DNA of 64,000 bases. It comes from Eudromia elegans (lineage: Eukaryota > Chordata > Aves > Tinamiformes > Tinamidae). The notes under the pieces were generated by a model that made no database searches, was not told where the DNA came from, and saw only the letters and a program-made list of their open reading frames with translations. The position numbers and the translations under genes were made by a program. Shown here piece after piece: positions 33,101-43,200 of the stretch. The stretch spans positions 268,252 through 332,251 of the forward strand of contig PTEX01000205.1 of NCBI GenBank assembly GCA_003342815.1, given 5' to 3'. Within the stretch, counting starts at the first letter, position 1; each line of letters opens with the position of its first letter.

Positions 33101-33794
33101 CACCAGGGAGCCCAGTGCAGGCACAGGGACAAGGCACAGAGAGTGCAGTCCACAGGGGACCACCCCCGAGATACCCACAGGCTGCACACCAGCACAGGAA
33201 CACTGAGCCCTGCTCAGGGCAAAGTTCTCTGTTGCTCTCCCCATTGCTGCAGGATCGTTTAGAATCCTGTGTGTCCAGGCACAAGGTGAGAGAAGACCAA
33301 AGGCGTGAGGCACCATGGGCTGGGGTAGGGCAAGAAGCAGCACCAGGGCAATCAGTGGGAATTGCTCAAAGGTCAACACCAAGTGATGGATGGGTGAGAC
33401 CATGTCTGCCCAGCTCCAGAAAGCACTGGCATGGCCAGGCTGCAGCAACCTGCTGAGCCCTGGGCAGCCTCTGCCCTGCTGGGCTGAGGCTCTGCCCTAT
33501 GCCTGATGGGGCCCAGGGGCACCCTGAGGTGCAGTGGAGCGAGCACAGAGGATGTGCTGGAGGCGAGGGGCTGGAGAGGGGCCACAGCGACTGTGGGGTT
33601 TCACCTCCCTGCAGGAGAGGGCCTGCACGAGGCAAAGCAGAGCAGCGCGGGGGATGCGGAGTAATGCTGGCCCATCCAGCCTGTCTGCTGCAGCTGACAC
33701 AAGGCCGCTGCCGGGTGTCCAGCCCCAGTCATTGGCAGCACCAAGGGGCTGTCTCACCAACATTGCTCCCCCGAGGGTTTGCCAGCCACTGTGC
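30142..33794. other. Intergenic region between CPN2 and LRRC15
   Basis: No coding region is supported. Consensus minus-strand donors (GTAAG) at 31,341-31,345 and 31,802-31,807 could end an upstream exon of CPN2; the first follows a short in-frame ATG segment. Neither can be chosen from sequence. An ATTAAA on the minus strand at 32,311-32,316 is a possible distal LRRC15 poly(A) signal, which would give a 3' UTR of about 1.5 kb. Confidence 0.35.
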
Positions 33795-35531
33795 TCAGGC
33801 TTCGTTGGGCGCCTTCATCCTCATGAGCACGATGTTGCTCTTCTTCCTACAGCTGTAGACCACCAGCGCCACGAGTGCGCAGAGTAGGGCTATGCACACC
33901 AGCACAATGACCGCCACCACCACCCCACTCTGCACCCGCGTTAGCCCCCACTGCCCCCTCTCCTCCTGCTCCTCCTCTGCAAGGCCCGGGGCAGTCGGCA
34001 GCCCCATGGGGTGCCCCGTCTCCGCGGAGGCTGTCCCGGACTCACGTGTGGAGGGCACAGTGCTGGGCTGCGAGGTGGCCGTGGAGCCCTCCGGCTCGGC
34101 TGTTGCGGGCAGCCCGCCGGAGAGCAGCTGGTCACGCCGCAGCCCCACGATGGGGGCGCCCCGCAGGAGCAGTGGCAAGGCGCACACTGGGGGCACCTCG
34201 CCCACCTTGTGCTCGTTGGCCTCCAGCCATGTCTTGAGGGAGAGGATCTTGTCGTCGCAGCGCCAGGAGTTGTTGTGCAGCCTCACCTCCCGCAGGGCGG
34301 TCAGCGGGGCGAAGACGCCCGCCGGCAGGTTCTCCAGAACGTTGCCCTGCAGTTGCACCTTCCTCAGCGCCGGCGTGGCCTCGAAGAGGCCCCGTGGCAG
34401 CACCCGCAGCTGGTTGCTCTGCAGCGAGATGTTCTGCAGCTTGGGCAGCCCCTGGAGAGCGTCGGCATCCAGGCGCTGCAGTGCATTGCTGTGCAGCGAC
34501 AGCTCCAGCAGCTCGCCCAGGCCCCGGAAAGCTCCTGCTGACACCGAGCGCAGCTGGTTCTTGCTCAGCACCAGGAGCTGCAGCTCCGTGAGGTTGCTGA
34601 AGACACCCTCTGGGAGGCCAGTGAGCTCGTTGTCATAGAGCCACAGCTCCTTGAGGTTGGGCATGGACCCGAAGGCACCAGGGGCGATCTCCCGCAGCCG
34701 GTTGACATGCAGAGTGATCTTGGAGAGGGCACGCAAGGGCAGGAAGACGCCGCTGGGCAGCGCGGTGAGGAGGTTGTTGGAGAGATAGAGCTTCTGCAGG
34801 CGCTTGTTGTGCACGAAGAGCTCTGGTGACAGCGTCTCCAGCTGGTTCTGGTGCAGCCCCAGCTCCTCCAGCTCCGGCAGCCCATCAAACATGCCCGTGG
34901 GGATCTGCCGGAGCCGGTTCTCGTAGAGCCGCAGCACCTGGAGCCGCGTCAGCCGCTCAAAGGCCTGGGGCGGCAGGCGGTCGATGTTGTTCCTGGCCAG
35001 GTTCAGCTTAGTGAGGCTGGTGAGCGGGTCGAAGACCCCCTCTGTCAGCTCGTGCAGGTTGTTGCCGTGCAGCTGCAGCTCTTTGAGGTTGCTCAGCTGG
35101 GCGAAGTGGGAGGGCTCAATGTGGACGATCTGGTTGCTGGATAGGAGCAGCGACTCCAGCTGGCTCAAGGGCTCAAACACTTCCACTGGCAGCTCCTGCA
35201 GCTTGTTGCTGGCCAGGCTGAGGTAGCGCAGTGAGGGCAGGTACTGGAAGGCTCTGGGGCTGATGCGCGACAGATCGTTCTTCTCGATGCGCAACCCGAT
35301 GAGCATGGAGGCGTTGCCGAAGGACGCGGCGCCCAGCTCCGTGATGCGCGTGTTGACGATCTGCAGGGTCATGGTGTTGGCAGGGATGGGCCTGGGTACG
35401 GCGGTGATGCCGGCGCCGGAGCACTCCACCTGCGCAGTGCGGACGCACTGGCACTGCTCTGGGCATTGGGCACGTGCGATGCAGACCACGTGCAAGCCCA
35501 CAAGCAGCAGGACCCAGGCACTCTGCTCCAT
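33795..35531 (-). CDS. LRRC15: Leucine-rich repeat-containing protein 15
   Basis: This is a type I membrane protein; in mammals it marks TGF-beta-responsive fibroblasts and mesenchymal cells and binds extracellular matrix. The 578-residue product (human 581) has a signal peptide (1-20), LRRNT (C23, C27, C29, C37), a partial plus fourteen full LRRs (about 54-410), LRRCT (C425, C450), a Ser/Thr/Pro and acidic stalk (471-530), a transmembrane helix (about 536-559) and a short tail ending MKAPNEA, almost identical to the human end. In the LRRCT the usual second Cys is Asp (WRCDD), as I recall for human. The start at 35,531 lies 5 nt after an excellent acceptor (AG at 35,537-35,538). A putative TATA promoter and non-coding exon lie near 37.2 kb. 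Confidence 0.97.
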   Translation of the reverse strand: MEQSAWVLLLVGLHVVCIARAQCPEQCQCVRTAQVECSGAGITAVPRPIPANTMTLQIVNTRITELGAASFGNASMLIGLRIEKNDLSRISPRAFQYLPSLRYLSLASNKLQELPVEVFEPLSQLESLLLSSNQIVHIEPSHFAQLSNLKELQLHGNNLHELTEGVFDPLTSLTKLNLARNNIDRLPPQAFERLTRLQVLRLYENRLRQIPTGMFDGLPELEELGLHQNQLETLSPELFVHNKRLQKLYLSNNLLTALPSGVFLPLRALSKITLHVNRLREIAPGAFGSMPNLKELWLYDNELTGLPEGVFSNLTELQLLVLSKNQLRSVSAGAFRGLGELLELSLHSNALQRLDADALQGLPKLQNISLQSNQLRVLPRGLFEATPALRKVQLQGNVLENLPAGVFAPLTALREVRLHNNSWRCDDKILSLKTWLEANEHKVGEVPPVCALPLLLRGAPIVGLRRDQLLSGGLPATAEPEGSTATSQPSTVPSTRESGTASAETGHPMGLPTAPGLAEEEQEERGQWGLTRVQSGVVVAVIVLVCIALLCALVALVVYSCRKKSNIVLMRMKAPNEA

Positions 35532-35536
35532 GTGTC

Positions 35537-37154
35537 CTGCAGGGAAAGTAAAGGGGAGCTTAGCACTGGGCTTTCCCCAGGTGCTGCAGCCGAGAGGAGC
35601 CTCCTGCCCCATCCGTCACCCTGCGACATCCCAAAGTGACAAGCTCAGCTGGCCGCTATGAGAGGACAGCTAAGGGAGGAAGGTGTGGGAGCAGGCTAAG
35701 CACCAAGGCTCTTCCCACAGCTCCTAGAGACAGGCTTTGGTTTTCTCTCTGAAAAGAGCCAGCGTGGCCATGGGAAGCGCTGGGGGGACTTTGCTCAGCC
35801 GGCGCAGAGCAGGAGCTCAGTGCAGACAGGGCTCGAGGTGCCTCGCTGCCCTACCACAGCTGCTTGCAGCATCCCTGGTGTTCTTGAGCAGGGCCCGGCT
35901 CCCTCTGCTCCTCCGGAGCCCACAGCGCCTGCAGTGTGGTTTCCTGTTTTGCAGCGCGGCTTCATTTGCTGTAATGATGGGGACTCGCCTCCCAGCATTG
36001 CCAAACACTGGGAAACGTCAGACTGGCAGCTTGCAGAGTCAGCCCGGGCCACAGAGAGCCCAGGATGGGGGCAGGACGCTGCATCCACAAAGTGCTTTGT
36101 GGGCATGATGCAGCCACGAGCCGCTCCACACTGCTGTCCTGGAGCCAAGAGCAGCGCGGGCAGCTGCTCCCTGCACGCGTTGGTGCTACAGGGGCCCTTC
36201 CAGTACCTACCCAGGGCAAGATGGAGCACACACGGCCACCAGCACCGCCCACAAGATGCAGCCAGGGGCTCCCGGGCCAGCAGCACTTGTAGGGCACCAG
36301 GGCCAGCCGGCATGTGGGTGTCCATGTGAGACATCCTGCTCTCGTGGCCAAAGCCAGCCGGGGTGACATATCCGCCCACCATGACTGCTCTAACTCGTCT
36401 GCCAGGGCAGGGTGGATGCGATGATGGTGCCTCTCCTGGCTGCCTGCAGACCGGCCACTGCTCTGCAGCCAAGGGCTTTGTACACCCCATGGGCATAATG
36501 CACTTCTGGCAGGACACGGTCCCTCCTGCAAGTCCCATGCTCCTGCTAGGGAAAACACTGGCTTTCCAGAGGAAGGGAACAACCCTCTAAGAACCAGCAG
36601 GGCTTGTTTTACATGTGGAAACAATCTGCATCCGAGTACAGTTCTGTTTATAGCAAGCAGTTTATAAATTTCACTGAGCGCCTTGCACATCAAAAGCCCT
36701 GCTCATGTCACTCCCTGTTAAGTGCGCTCAGAGAGCATCCAAGCTGGAGCGCGGTTCAGGGAAGACAGCTGAAAACAATTTGTCTTTTTTTTTTTTTTTA
36801 ATTCTTCTAGGGACAAAAACTTGCAGAGAAGCTGAATATTCTCTACCATTCAACTCATGCACTTCAGCATCCAAATGCTTCCAAGATTAACCCAGAAGGA
36901 ACGGGTAGGGAGGAAAAGCAAAATACAAGGGGAGAAGTGTTTTGTTTTTTTTTTTTTAATAGTACTTTGTCTAAGCAAATATTTCAGTTCCCACGATCCC
37001 CAAGAAGACTTTTTCTTTTTTTCTTTTTTGGAGACCCATTGCAAGCCAAGCACCTCATGTGCTAACAATGGCAGGGATGCTGAGCACACGCACCCCACGG
37101 CCCCACTCTGAGCCCTCCAAGCCCCGGCTGTCCCGTGGCGCAGCGCAGACTTAC
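35537..37154 (-). other. LRRC15: Probable LRRC15 first intron
   Basis: The region is bounded by a consensus donor (GTAAGT, 37,149-37,154) and a strong acceptor with pyrimidine tract (35,537-35,538) on the minus strand. It contains two long T runs (about 36,785 and 36,943) and no coding signal. Confidence 0.5.
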
Positions 37155-37210
37155 CCGCTGGTGCGAGCTCACAGCGAGCGGCGCTCCGTGCTCCGCGCTG
37201 GCGAGCGAGC
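37155..37210 (-). other. LRRC15: Probable LRRC15 non-coding exon 1
   Basis: A GC-rich stretch lies between an inferred transcription start about 30 bases downstream of a TATA box and a consensus donor at 37,154. It contains no ATG on the minus strand, so it would be 5' UTR. The 5' end is approximate. The next minus-strand coding exon is LRRC15, whose acceptor lies 1.6 kb away. Confidence 0.45.
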
Positions 37211-37238
37211 CGAGTGCGGTTCACGCTTCCCCTCCCAG

Positions 37239-37244
37239 TATATA
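37239..37244 (-). promoter_or_regulatory. LRRC15: TATA box, probable LRRC15 promoter
   Basis: On the minus strand this reads TTATATAC, a good TATA box, followed by a GC-rich leader and a consensus splice donor 85 bases downstream. A TATA-driven promoter would suit a tissue-restricted, inducible gene. The assignment rests on position only. Confidence 0.45.
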
Positions 37245-37249
37245 ACCCG

Positions 37250-40200
37250 TCCAAATCAATGAATCAGCACAGGGGCAGTGGCGGGGTTAGGGAAATCACG
37301 GCAGCAGAGCTCTTTCCAACTCATGCTTCCTCAACAAACAGAACGGTTGGCTCGAAGACGGTGATTTCACTTTCTTCCTTAAAAAGCGCAGGGCTTCAGT
37401 TTAGGAAAGAGCAGCCAGTGGGACGAGCCCTCAGGCTACAAGCAGCTCTGGGAGCCCCCAGTGGGCCATGCACCCCGATGTCCCAGCCAGGCCCCCAGGC
37501 TGCAGCCCTCTCCTTGGCTGTCGCACCGCGTGCCCGGGGCTCCTGGGCGTGCTCACTTTGCACACCCCAGCCCCGGCAGGAGCTCGCCACCACCAGCCTA
37601 ACGAGGCGCTGGGTCGTGCTGCAGCCCGAGCTGCCCACGCAGCTCTGCATCCAGTCCCCCCTCGCCTCCACCCGCAGGAAAGGGCTGGCTGAGGCTCTGG
37701 GCTCTCCGCAGCTCCCGAGGTGTCCTCATCTGCACATGCACATACACATACCTGGCTCTGCTTACCAGGAATAGCAGGAGAGGAAGCCCTGGCTGCGAGA
37801 GCGCTGCCCAGAGTGGATGACGGCTGGGAAATGGGGGGCTCAGACGTCCCGTTCCTAGGGGGAATTCCCAGGCCCGGCTGAGCATCCGTGGAAGCGGTGA
37901 CACTCAGCACAGTGCTCTTCCTGCTTCCTTCCCGCATGCCTAACCGGCACGGCTCTTCATACAATTGGAAAGCGAGAGACTGGGAATAGACCAGGCTGGG
38001 AAAACCCGGCAGTGCAGAAGGCTGCAGGGCTGCTTGGTGTGGCAGTGCCGTGCTGGAACCGCCTCGGCCCCGACAGCAGAGGTGCTGGGCGCGGTGCGGT
38101 GGGAGCCCTGCTCCTCGGTGCTCCCCGCGTCCCTGCGGCGGCTGGAGCGGTGAGCGGGTACCCTCTGCTCCTGCTGCCGTGGCTGAGCACTCTGCTCAAG
38201 CCCTGAGCTGGTCGGGGATGGGAAGTGGGTGCTCAGAGCTGGGCACAGGCAGGGCAGGGGTGCAGGTCTTTGGGGAGGTAACGCAGGGTGCCAGGGTCCC
38301 GCTGGGGCTCTCCCAAGGCTGCAGCACTGCGCTAGCCCCAGGCCTCTCTCCGCCCGACTTATCCTGGTTCAGGCCACCCACGTCTCCGACAGCTGCAGCA
38401 GCAGCAGGCTGGGTCCCATCAGTGATAATGAGCTGCGGAGGCAGGAGCGGCCGGCTGCGGCTCTGCATGGGCTCCTTGGCACGGCGTCCCGGGAGCTGGG
38501 GCAGCGAGCGCGAGCTGAGCCGCATGCAGAGACGCCATGTGGGTTTGGGGCTGCCTGCACAGCAGCACACTAGGAGACCCCAAGGCAGAGGGCTGGTGTA
38601 AACAGGGAGGAGGAAGCGACGGGGACTGAGGCGGGAGCTTTCGTCGAGACGCGGAGGAGGGCGGCAGGATCGTGGGAACAGGGTGACGGAGGCTGAGCAC
38701 TGACTTGGTTTCACATTCCATGGGTGGCAGCCGTCCTGCGCGTGCCCAGGGCCCTGGGGGACTGCGGGGAGCCCCAGGGTTGGCGCTACCCTGCTGTGCC
38801 ACCCCATTTGCCCTCCTGTTCCTGCAGCAGCGCCTGCGCTTTGGGCCCCGAGAAGGGGCATTTGGAAAACACCATCCAGCCATTCCTCAGCTCGCGGGAG
38901 ACACTTTCCCAAGCTGTTGTTCCCAAAACAAACTCTCCGCTGCCCTAGGGGTGGTGCCGCCAGGGTCAGGCGCGGGCTTGGGAGCCGCTGAGCTCCCCCG
39001 GCCCAGCGCAGGGCCCGTGCTCCCTTATCGCACCGTTATCTGCCGGCTCTGCCCGCCCACCCGCGCCGGGCTCCGGCCGGCGGTGACTCATCCCACAAGC
39101 GCACGGCTTTCCAGCAAGGACGCACCGCAGAAGTGAAAAGCCAGCGCTTCTCCCAAACCACCACCCGAGCAGAGCGGACGCAGGAATGTCAGACTCAGCT
39201 TCTTCCAAGCGGAGCAGCCCGGGACGGCTGGAGGAGAGCGGCGGGCGGGGAGCAGCCTGTGCCCCCGCAGGCAACCAGGCGCCACAGGGTCCCTGAGGCC
39301 CGGCCAGAGGAACGGCAAACCCAGTGCCTGGGGCTGAGCACGGCGAGCGTGGGTCAGTCGTTGCTCCTGCCCCTTGAAATACCTGCAGCGTTGGGGGAGC
39401 CGTGGGTAACGGCCCTGCCCCGCACCCGGCTGCCTTCACCTGCGCCTCCGGAGCCAGGCGCTCCGCTCCGAAAAGACCGGTCGCTCTGCACGACAGCCCT
39501 AGGGATGAACAGGGGAAAAGGAGCAGGGGGCAGCCCCACTTGCCCCAGCTGAGGTGAGAGCCACATCGGGGGCTGCTCCTGCTTGCGGTGCCGCGCGTGG
39601 CCGGTGCACCCAGGATGAGCCCCCACACCCCTGCCCGAGGGGAGCCACCGGGCCCTCCCTTACTTGGCGTCTCCATCCACGCTGATGGAGGGCCGCCAAG
39701 GAGCCCTGCCCAGGAGCTCGTGCCAGGTGAAACTGCCTCCCGGCACCCCCAAAAGCTGAGAAAACAGGAAACGAGGCCCTGTCTGGCTGCTCCTGCTGGC
39801 GGCTTCTCACCTACCGCTCGGCGGACTGCAGCTGGGCCCTGCAGACAGGAGCACACCAAGCCCTAGAGGCTCAGGAAGACATGGAACTTTCCATCTGCTC
39901 CCTGTGGCTCCTGCATCCCCTCTCAGCTTGCCCAGGGCCTGGGCAACAAGGGTTACAGTTGGAGATGAGCACAGGGTCAGCCCGGGAGGAGGAAGGGCCA
40001 CTCGCAGCAGCAGCACCCGAGTCCTGCTCAGCACAGCTGGAGGGGAAGGCAGCTGGGAGACCACGTGTGGATCTGGTTTGGGAATGATATAAGCCCTTCC
40101 CGAAAGAAGCTGCTCTGTGCAATGTCTAGCGTGCACGCTCCTGGACATGGCTACATGTGCCTCATACTACAGCCCAGCGTCAGGGGACAGCAATGACCAT

Positions 40201-43200
40201 GGGGAACCTCCCCCCGATCCAGCGGGGCTGGCTGGGGTGGAAATGGACCCTCCAGGCCGAGCTCGGGCTGCGAGGAGCCCCTACACTTAGAGGGGGAACA
40301 ACTAACCCTAAGGGCAGGAGCTGCTGGACTCCTGCGGTCCCAGCAGGACACAGCCCAGTGCCCTTGATGCAGAGCCAGCAGCAAAACCTCTGGTGGCAGC
40401 CGCGTGTCCCCACACGGCCTGCCCTGCCACGCTGGCCACGGAGCCAAACCGCCTCCCAGGGCGCAGGGAAGCCAAGGGGCAGAGCAGCAACAGCACCCAT
40501 GGAGACGGGTTCAGTGCAGATGCATCAAACCCGGGCTGGGACCACCGGGATAACCATCCCCCACCCAGGGGCCGCAGGGACATCCCGGCTTGCACTTCGA
40601 GCAGCGCCCCTGCCCACTGCAAAGCCACCCTGGAGCACCAGGGCCCACCAGCTGCTTCCCCAGGCTGAAGGAGGGAGCAGCAGGAGGTGACGCTTCCCCA
40701 GCGGCATCATGGCCGCTCCAGGCAGAGCAGGCACCTGAGCCCAGAGCCCCAGGGCCTCCTACAGCCGAGCCCACGTGAGGTGAGGGCAGCCATGGTCCGA
40801 GCAGTCTCCAGCCAACATTACCCCGGGCTCTGAACCTGCCCCACACCACCCCTGTGCTCGCCAGGGAGCAGCATTCGCTCCCCGCATGGCTTTAATGCCC
40901 CTCGGGCTCCCAGCCCCACCTGCGCCCGTCCTGTTGCACAAACGTGGCTGCTCGGTCGCAGTGCGCTCACGCTGAGACAGCGCCGCTCGGCGAGGTCCCA
41001 GGCCCACCTCCTCCACAGCCCTTGCTCACAGCAGCGAGATTTCAGCATGACTAGGGCCCATTCACCCAGATCACACAGGATTCACCCCAGACCTCACCTT
41101 GGGCATCATGACATGCCCTGACAGCACCCGATACCCTCCCTGTGAGCCCCTGTGCTGCAGCATCCCTCCCCGGGGAGGTCCGGCCCGGCCCAGGCGGGAG
41201 GGCAGGCCAACAGTCCCACGCCAGCCTGTGCTGGCAGGTTTCCAGAACATCCACACGGCCGGTGCTCAAGCGCAGCCAAGCAGGGCTGCTCTGAATCACA
41301 GAGACTCGCGACTATTTGGAAAAATCCGAGTAATCGCTAAAATTAGCAGCTCTTGGGCTTGGCCCATAGAGAGCATTACTCATGCGCCAAGCAGCCGAGC
41401 ACTCGCCCACCGAGCGCTGCTGCTGCTGCTGCACGGAGGCAGCAGCCGCGTCTGCCAAGCCCGGGGCCAGGCTGGCGAGTGGCGGCCCTGCTGCTGTGCC
41501 CCACAACAGCCCCCGGCCCCAGAGCAGAGCAGGAGCTTGGGCGAGCCCTGGCCCAGGCAGCCCCTCGAGAGCAGGGCAGCCTGCCTGGACTGAGGCGGGC
41601 CCCGCATGGAACCAGGCACCGTGAAGGTGGACATCAGCAGGAGACCCTCCTGCCCGGGCACCTCGTGCAGCAGCAGGGACAAACCCACCTCCCCTGGCTG
41701 CTTGTGCTCCTGGGGACAACGTGGGGCATGGCGGGTGGAAGGAAAGCACTGTGGCTGTTTTCCTCTCTCCCCAGCACCCTCCAGCTCCCAGGCTGGATTC
41801 ACCATGCTGGAGGAGCAGCGCGAGGACATTTCCATTGCAGTCCCGGGGCTCTGCAGGGCAGGGTTGGGACACCCCGGCTCTTTTGCACTCCTTCAAATTG
41901 CCTGTCACGAGAACATCCCTTACCTCCCACCAAGAGCCTGCAGCGAGCAGCTGGCCTGAGGCACGAGGCCAAACCGTGCTCTGTTCCAGAGGGAGGAGGG
42001 GGACTTGGTGCTGGGCTACAAGCCAGGGACAGAGGAGAGGGTCCCTTCGGTGCTCCAGCCCATTGCTGGGGCCCCACAGGACATCTCCTTGCCTGAGCTG
42101 TGCTGTGGCAGGGTGCAAGCAAAACTCACACTAGTGTTGATGGGTGAACAATGTGCAAGGGGTCTCCTGCAGGCACCTTCATTCCCCTCCATCCTCACGA
42201 TCTACCTCACTGTTAGAGAGGCACGAGCTGCCCCTTCCCAACGCACACTCACTCCTAACCTCAGGAATCCACACCAGAGCCAGGGAACCCTTCTCCACAG
42301 GTCAAGTAGCAAAAGATGGGAATTCACCAAAACTGTTATGGCAAAGAGCAGCCAGGAGCTTTGGGAACAAAGAGGCATCCTTGGTCCCAGGCAGACAGAG
42401 AGCAGTGTCAAAGCAGAGCCCTGCTGCAACCAGCACTCAAACTAACACTTCAGCAACCCGTTCCCCACCCAAACGTCAGGACGAGGGCCACGAGCAACCC
42501 CTGCCTAAGCAGCCTTTGGGAAGTCCAGCCCGGTGGAGCCTGGCGCTGAGCCCCACGCGATAGCGGCGGCCTGGCGAGCGCCCAGGGCAGCGCTCGCGTG
42601 GAAGGAATGCGGGACTTCCGGCCAAGTCCTTCTGCAGGGATCATCCAAAGCGGAAAGAACTCGTCCGATGGCGGCACTGCAGCAGTGAGGGGGGAGGAAC
42701 AGGAGGACGGGCTGGAGCAGGAAGCGACAGCCGTGGTGGGGGGCTCTGCTGCTCGTGCAGGGAAAATGGAGATGCCTGGTCTGTTCCAGATCAGCTTCCT
42801 CCTCCGCCCAGGCAGGGCTTGTAAGACGTTGCCACCAGAGCCGAGTCACCCCTGCCACGAGAACAAGGGGTCAGGGAGCGCCCCAAGGCCACAGCCCCCA
42901 TGTAGGACTGCACCCCGCTTCCCACCATCAGCCAGGAAAGAGGCGGGAGGCTACACAGCAAACCAGGGCCAAGTGCTCAGCTGCTGCCAGCTCTCCCCGG
43001 CTCCTTGCCCTGGACCGTTTCCATCTAGAGGGAAAGGGATGTGGGCCCAGCCTTCAGCTCGGGGAAGGGAGGCTTAGCTCGCCTCCCAGCTTGCCTTTCC
43101 CCTGGAGGAAGAAGCTTCAGGCATCTGCAGCATCAGGCTCAGCTTATTCACAGCAGGCCTGGCCCCTGGATAGGTGCCTTTGGCAGCACCTCAGCCCCAG

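Noticed and set aside
33892-34638. 248-codon plus-strand frame over LRRC15
   Set aside because: Antisense shadow of the LRRC15 coding region.
35532-35612. 27-codon upstream extension of the LRRC15 frame
   Set aside because: It crosses an excellent splice acceptor; the next Met begins a proper signal peptide and gives the expected length.
38966-39859. 297-codon minus-strand open frame
   Set aside because: GC-rich chance frame with no domain, no signal and competing frames on the other strand.
41312-42118. 268-codon minus-strand open frame
   Set aside because: No homology recognised and typical of GC-rich intergenic DNA.
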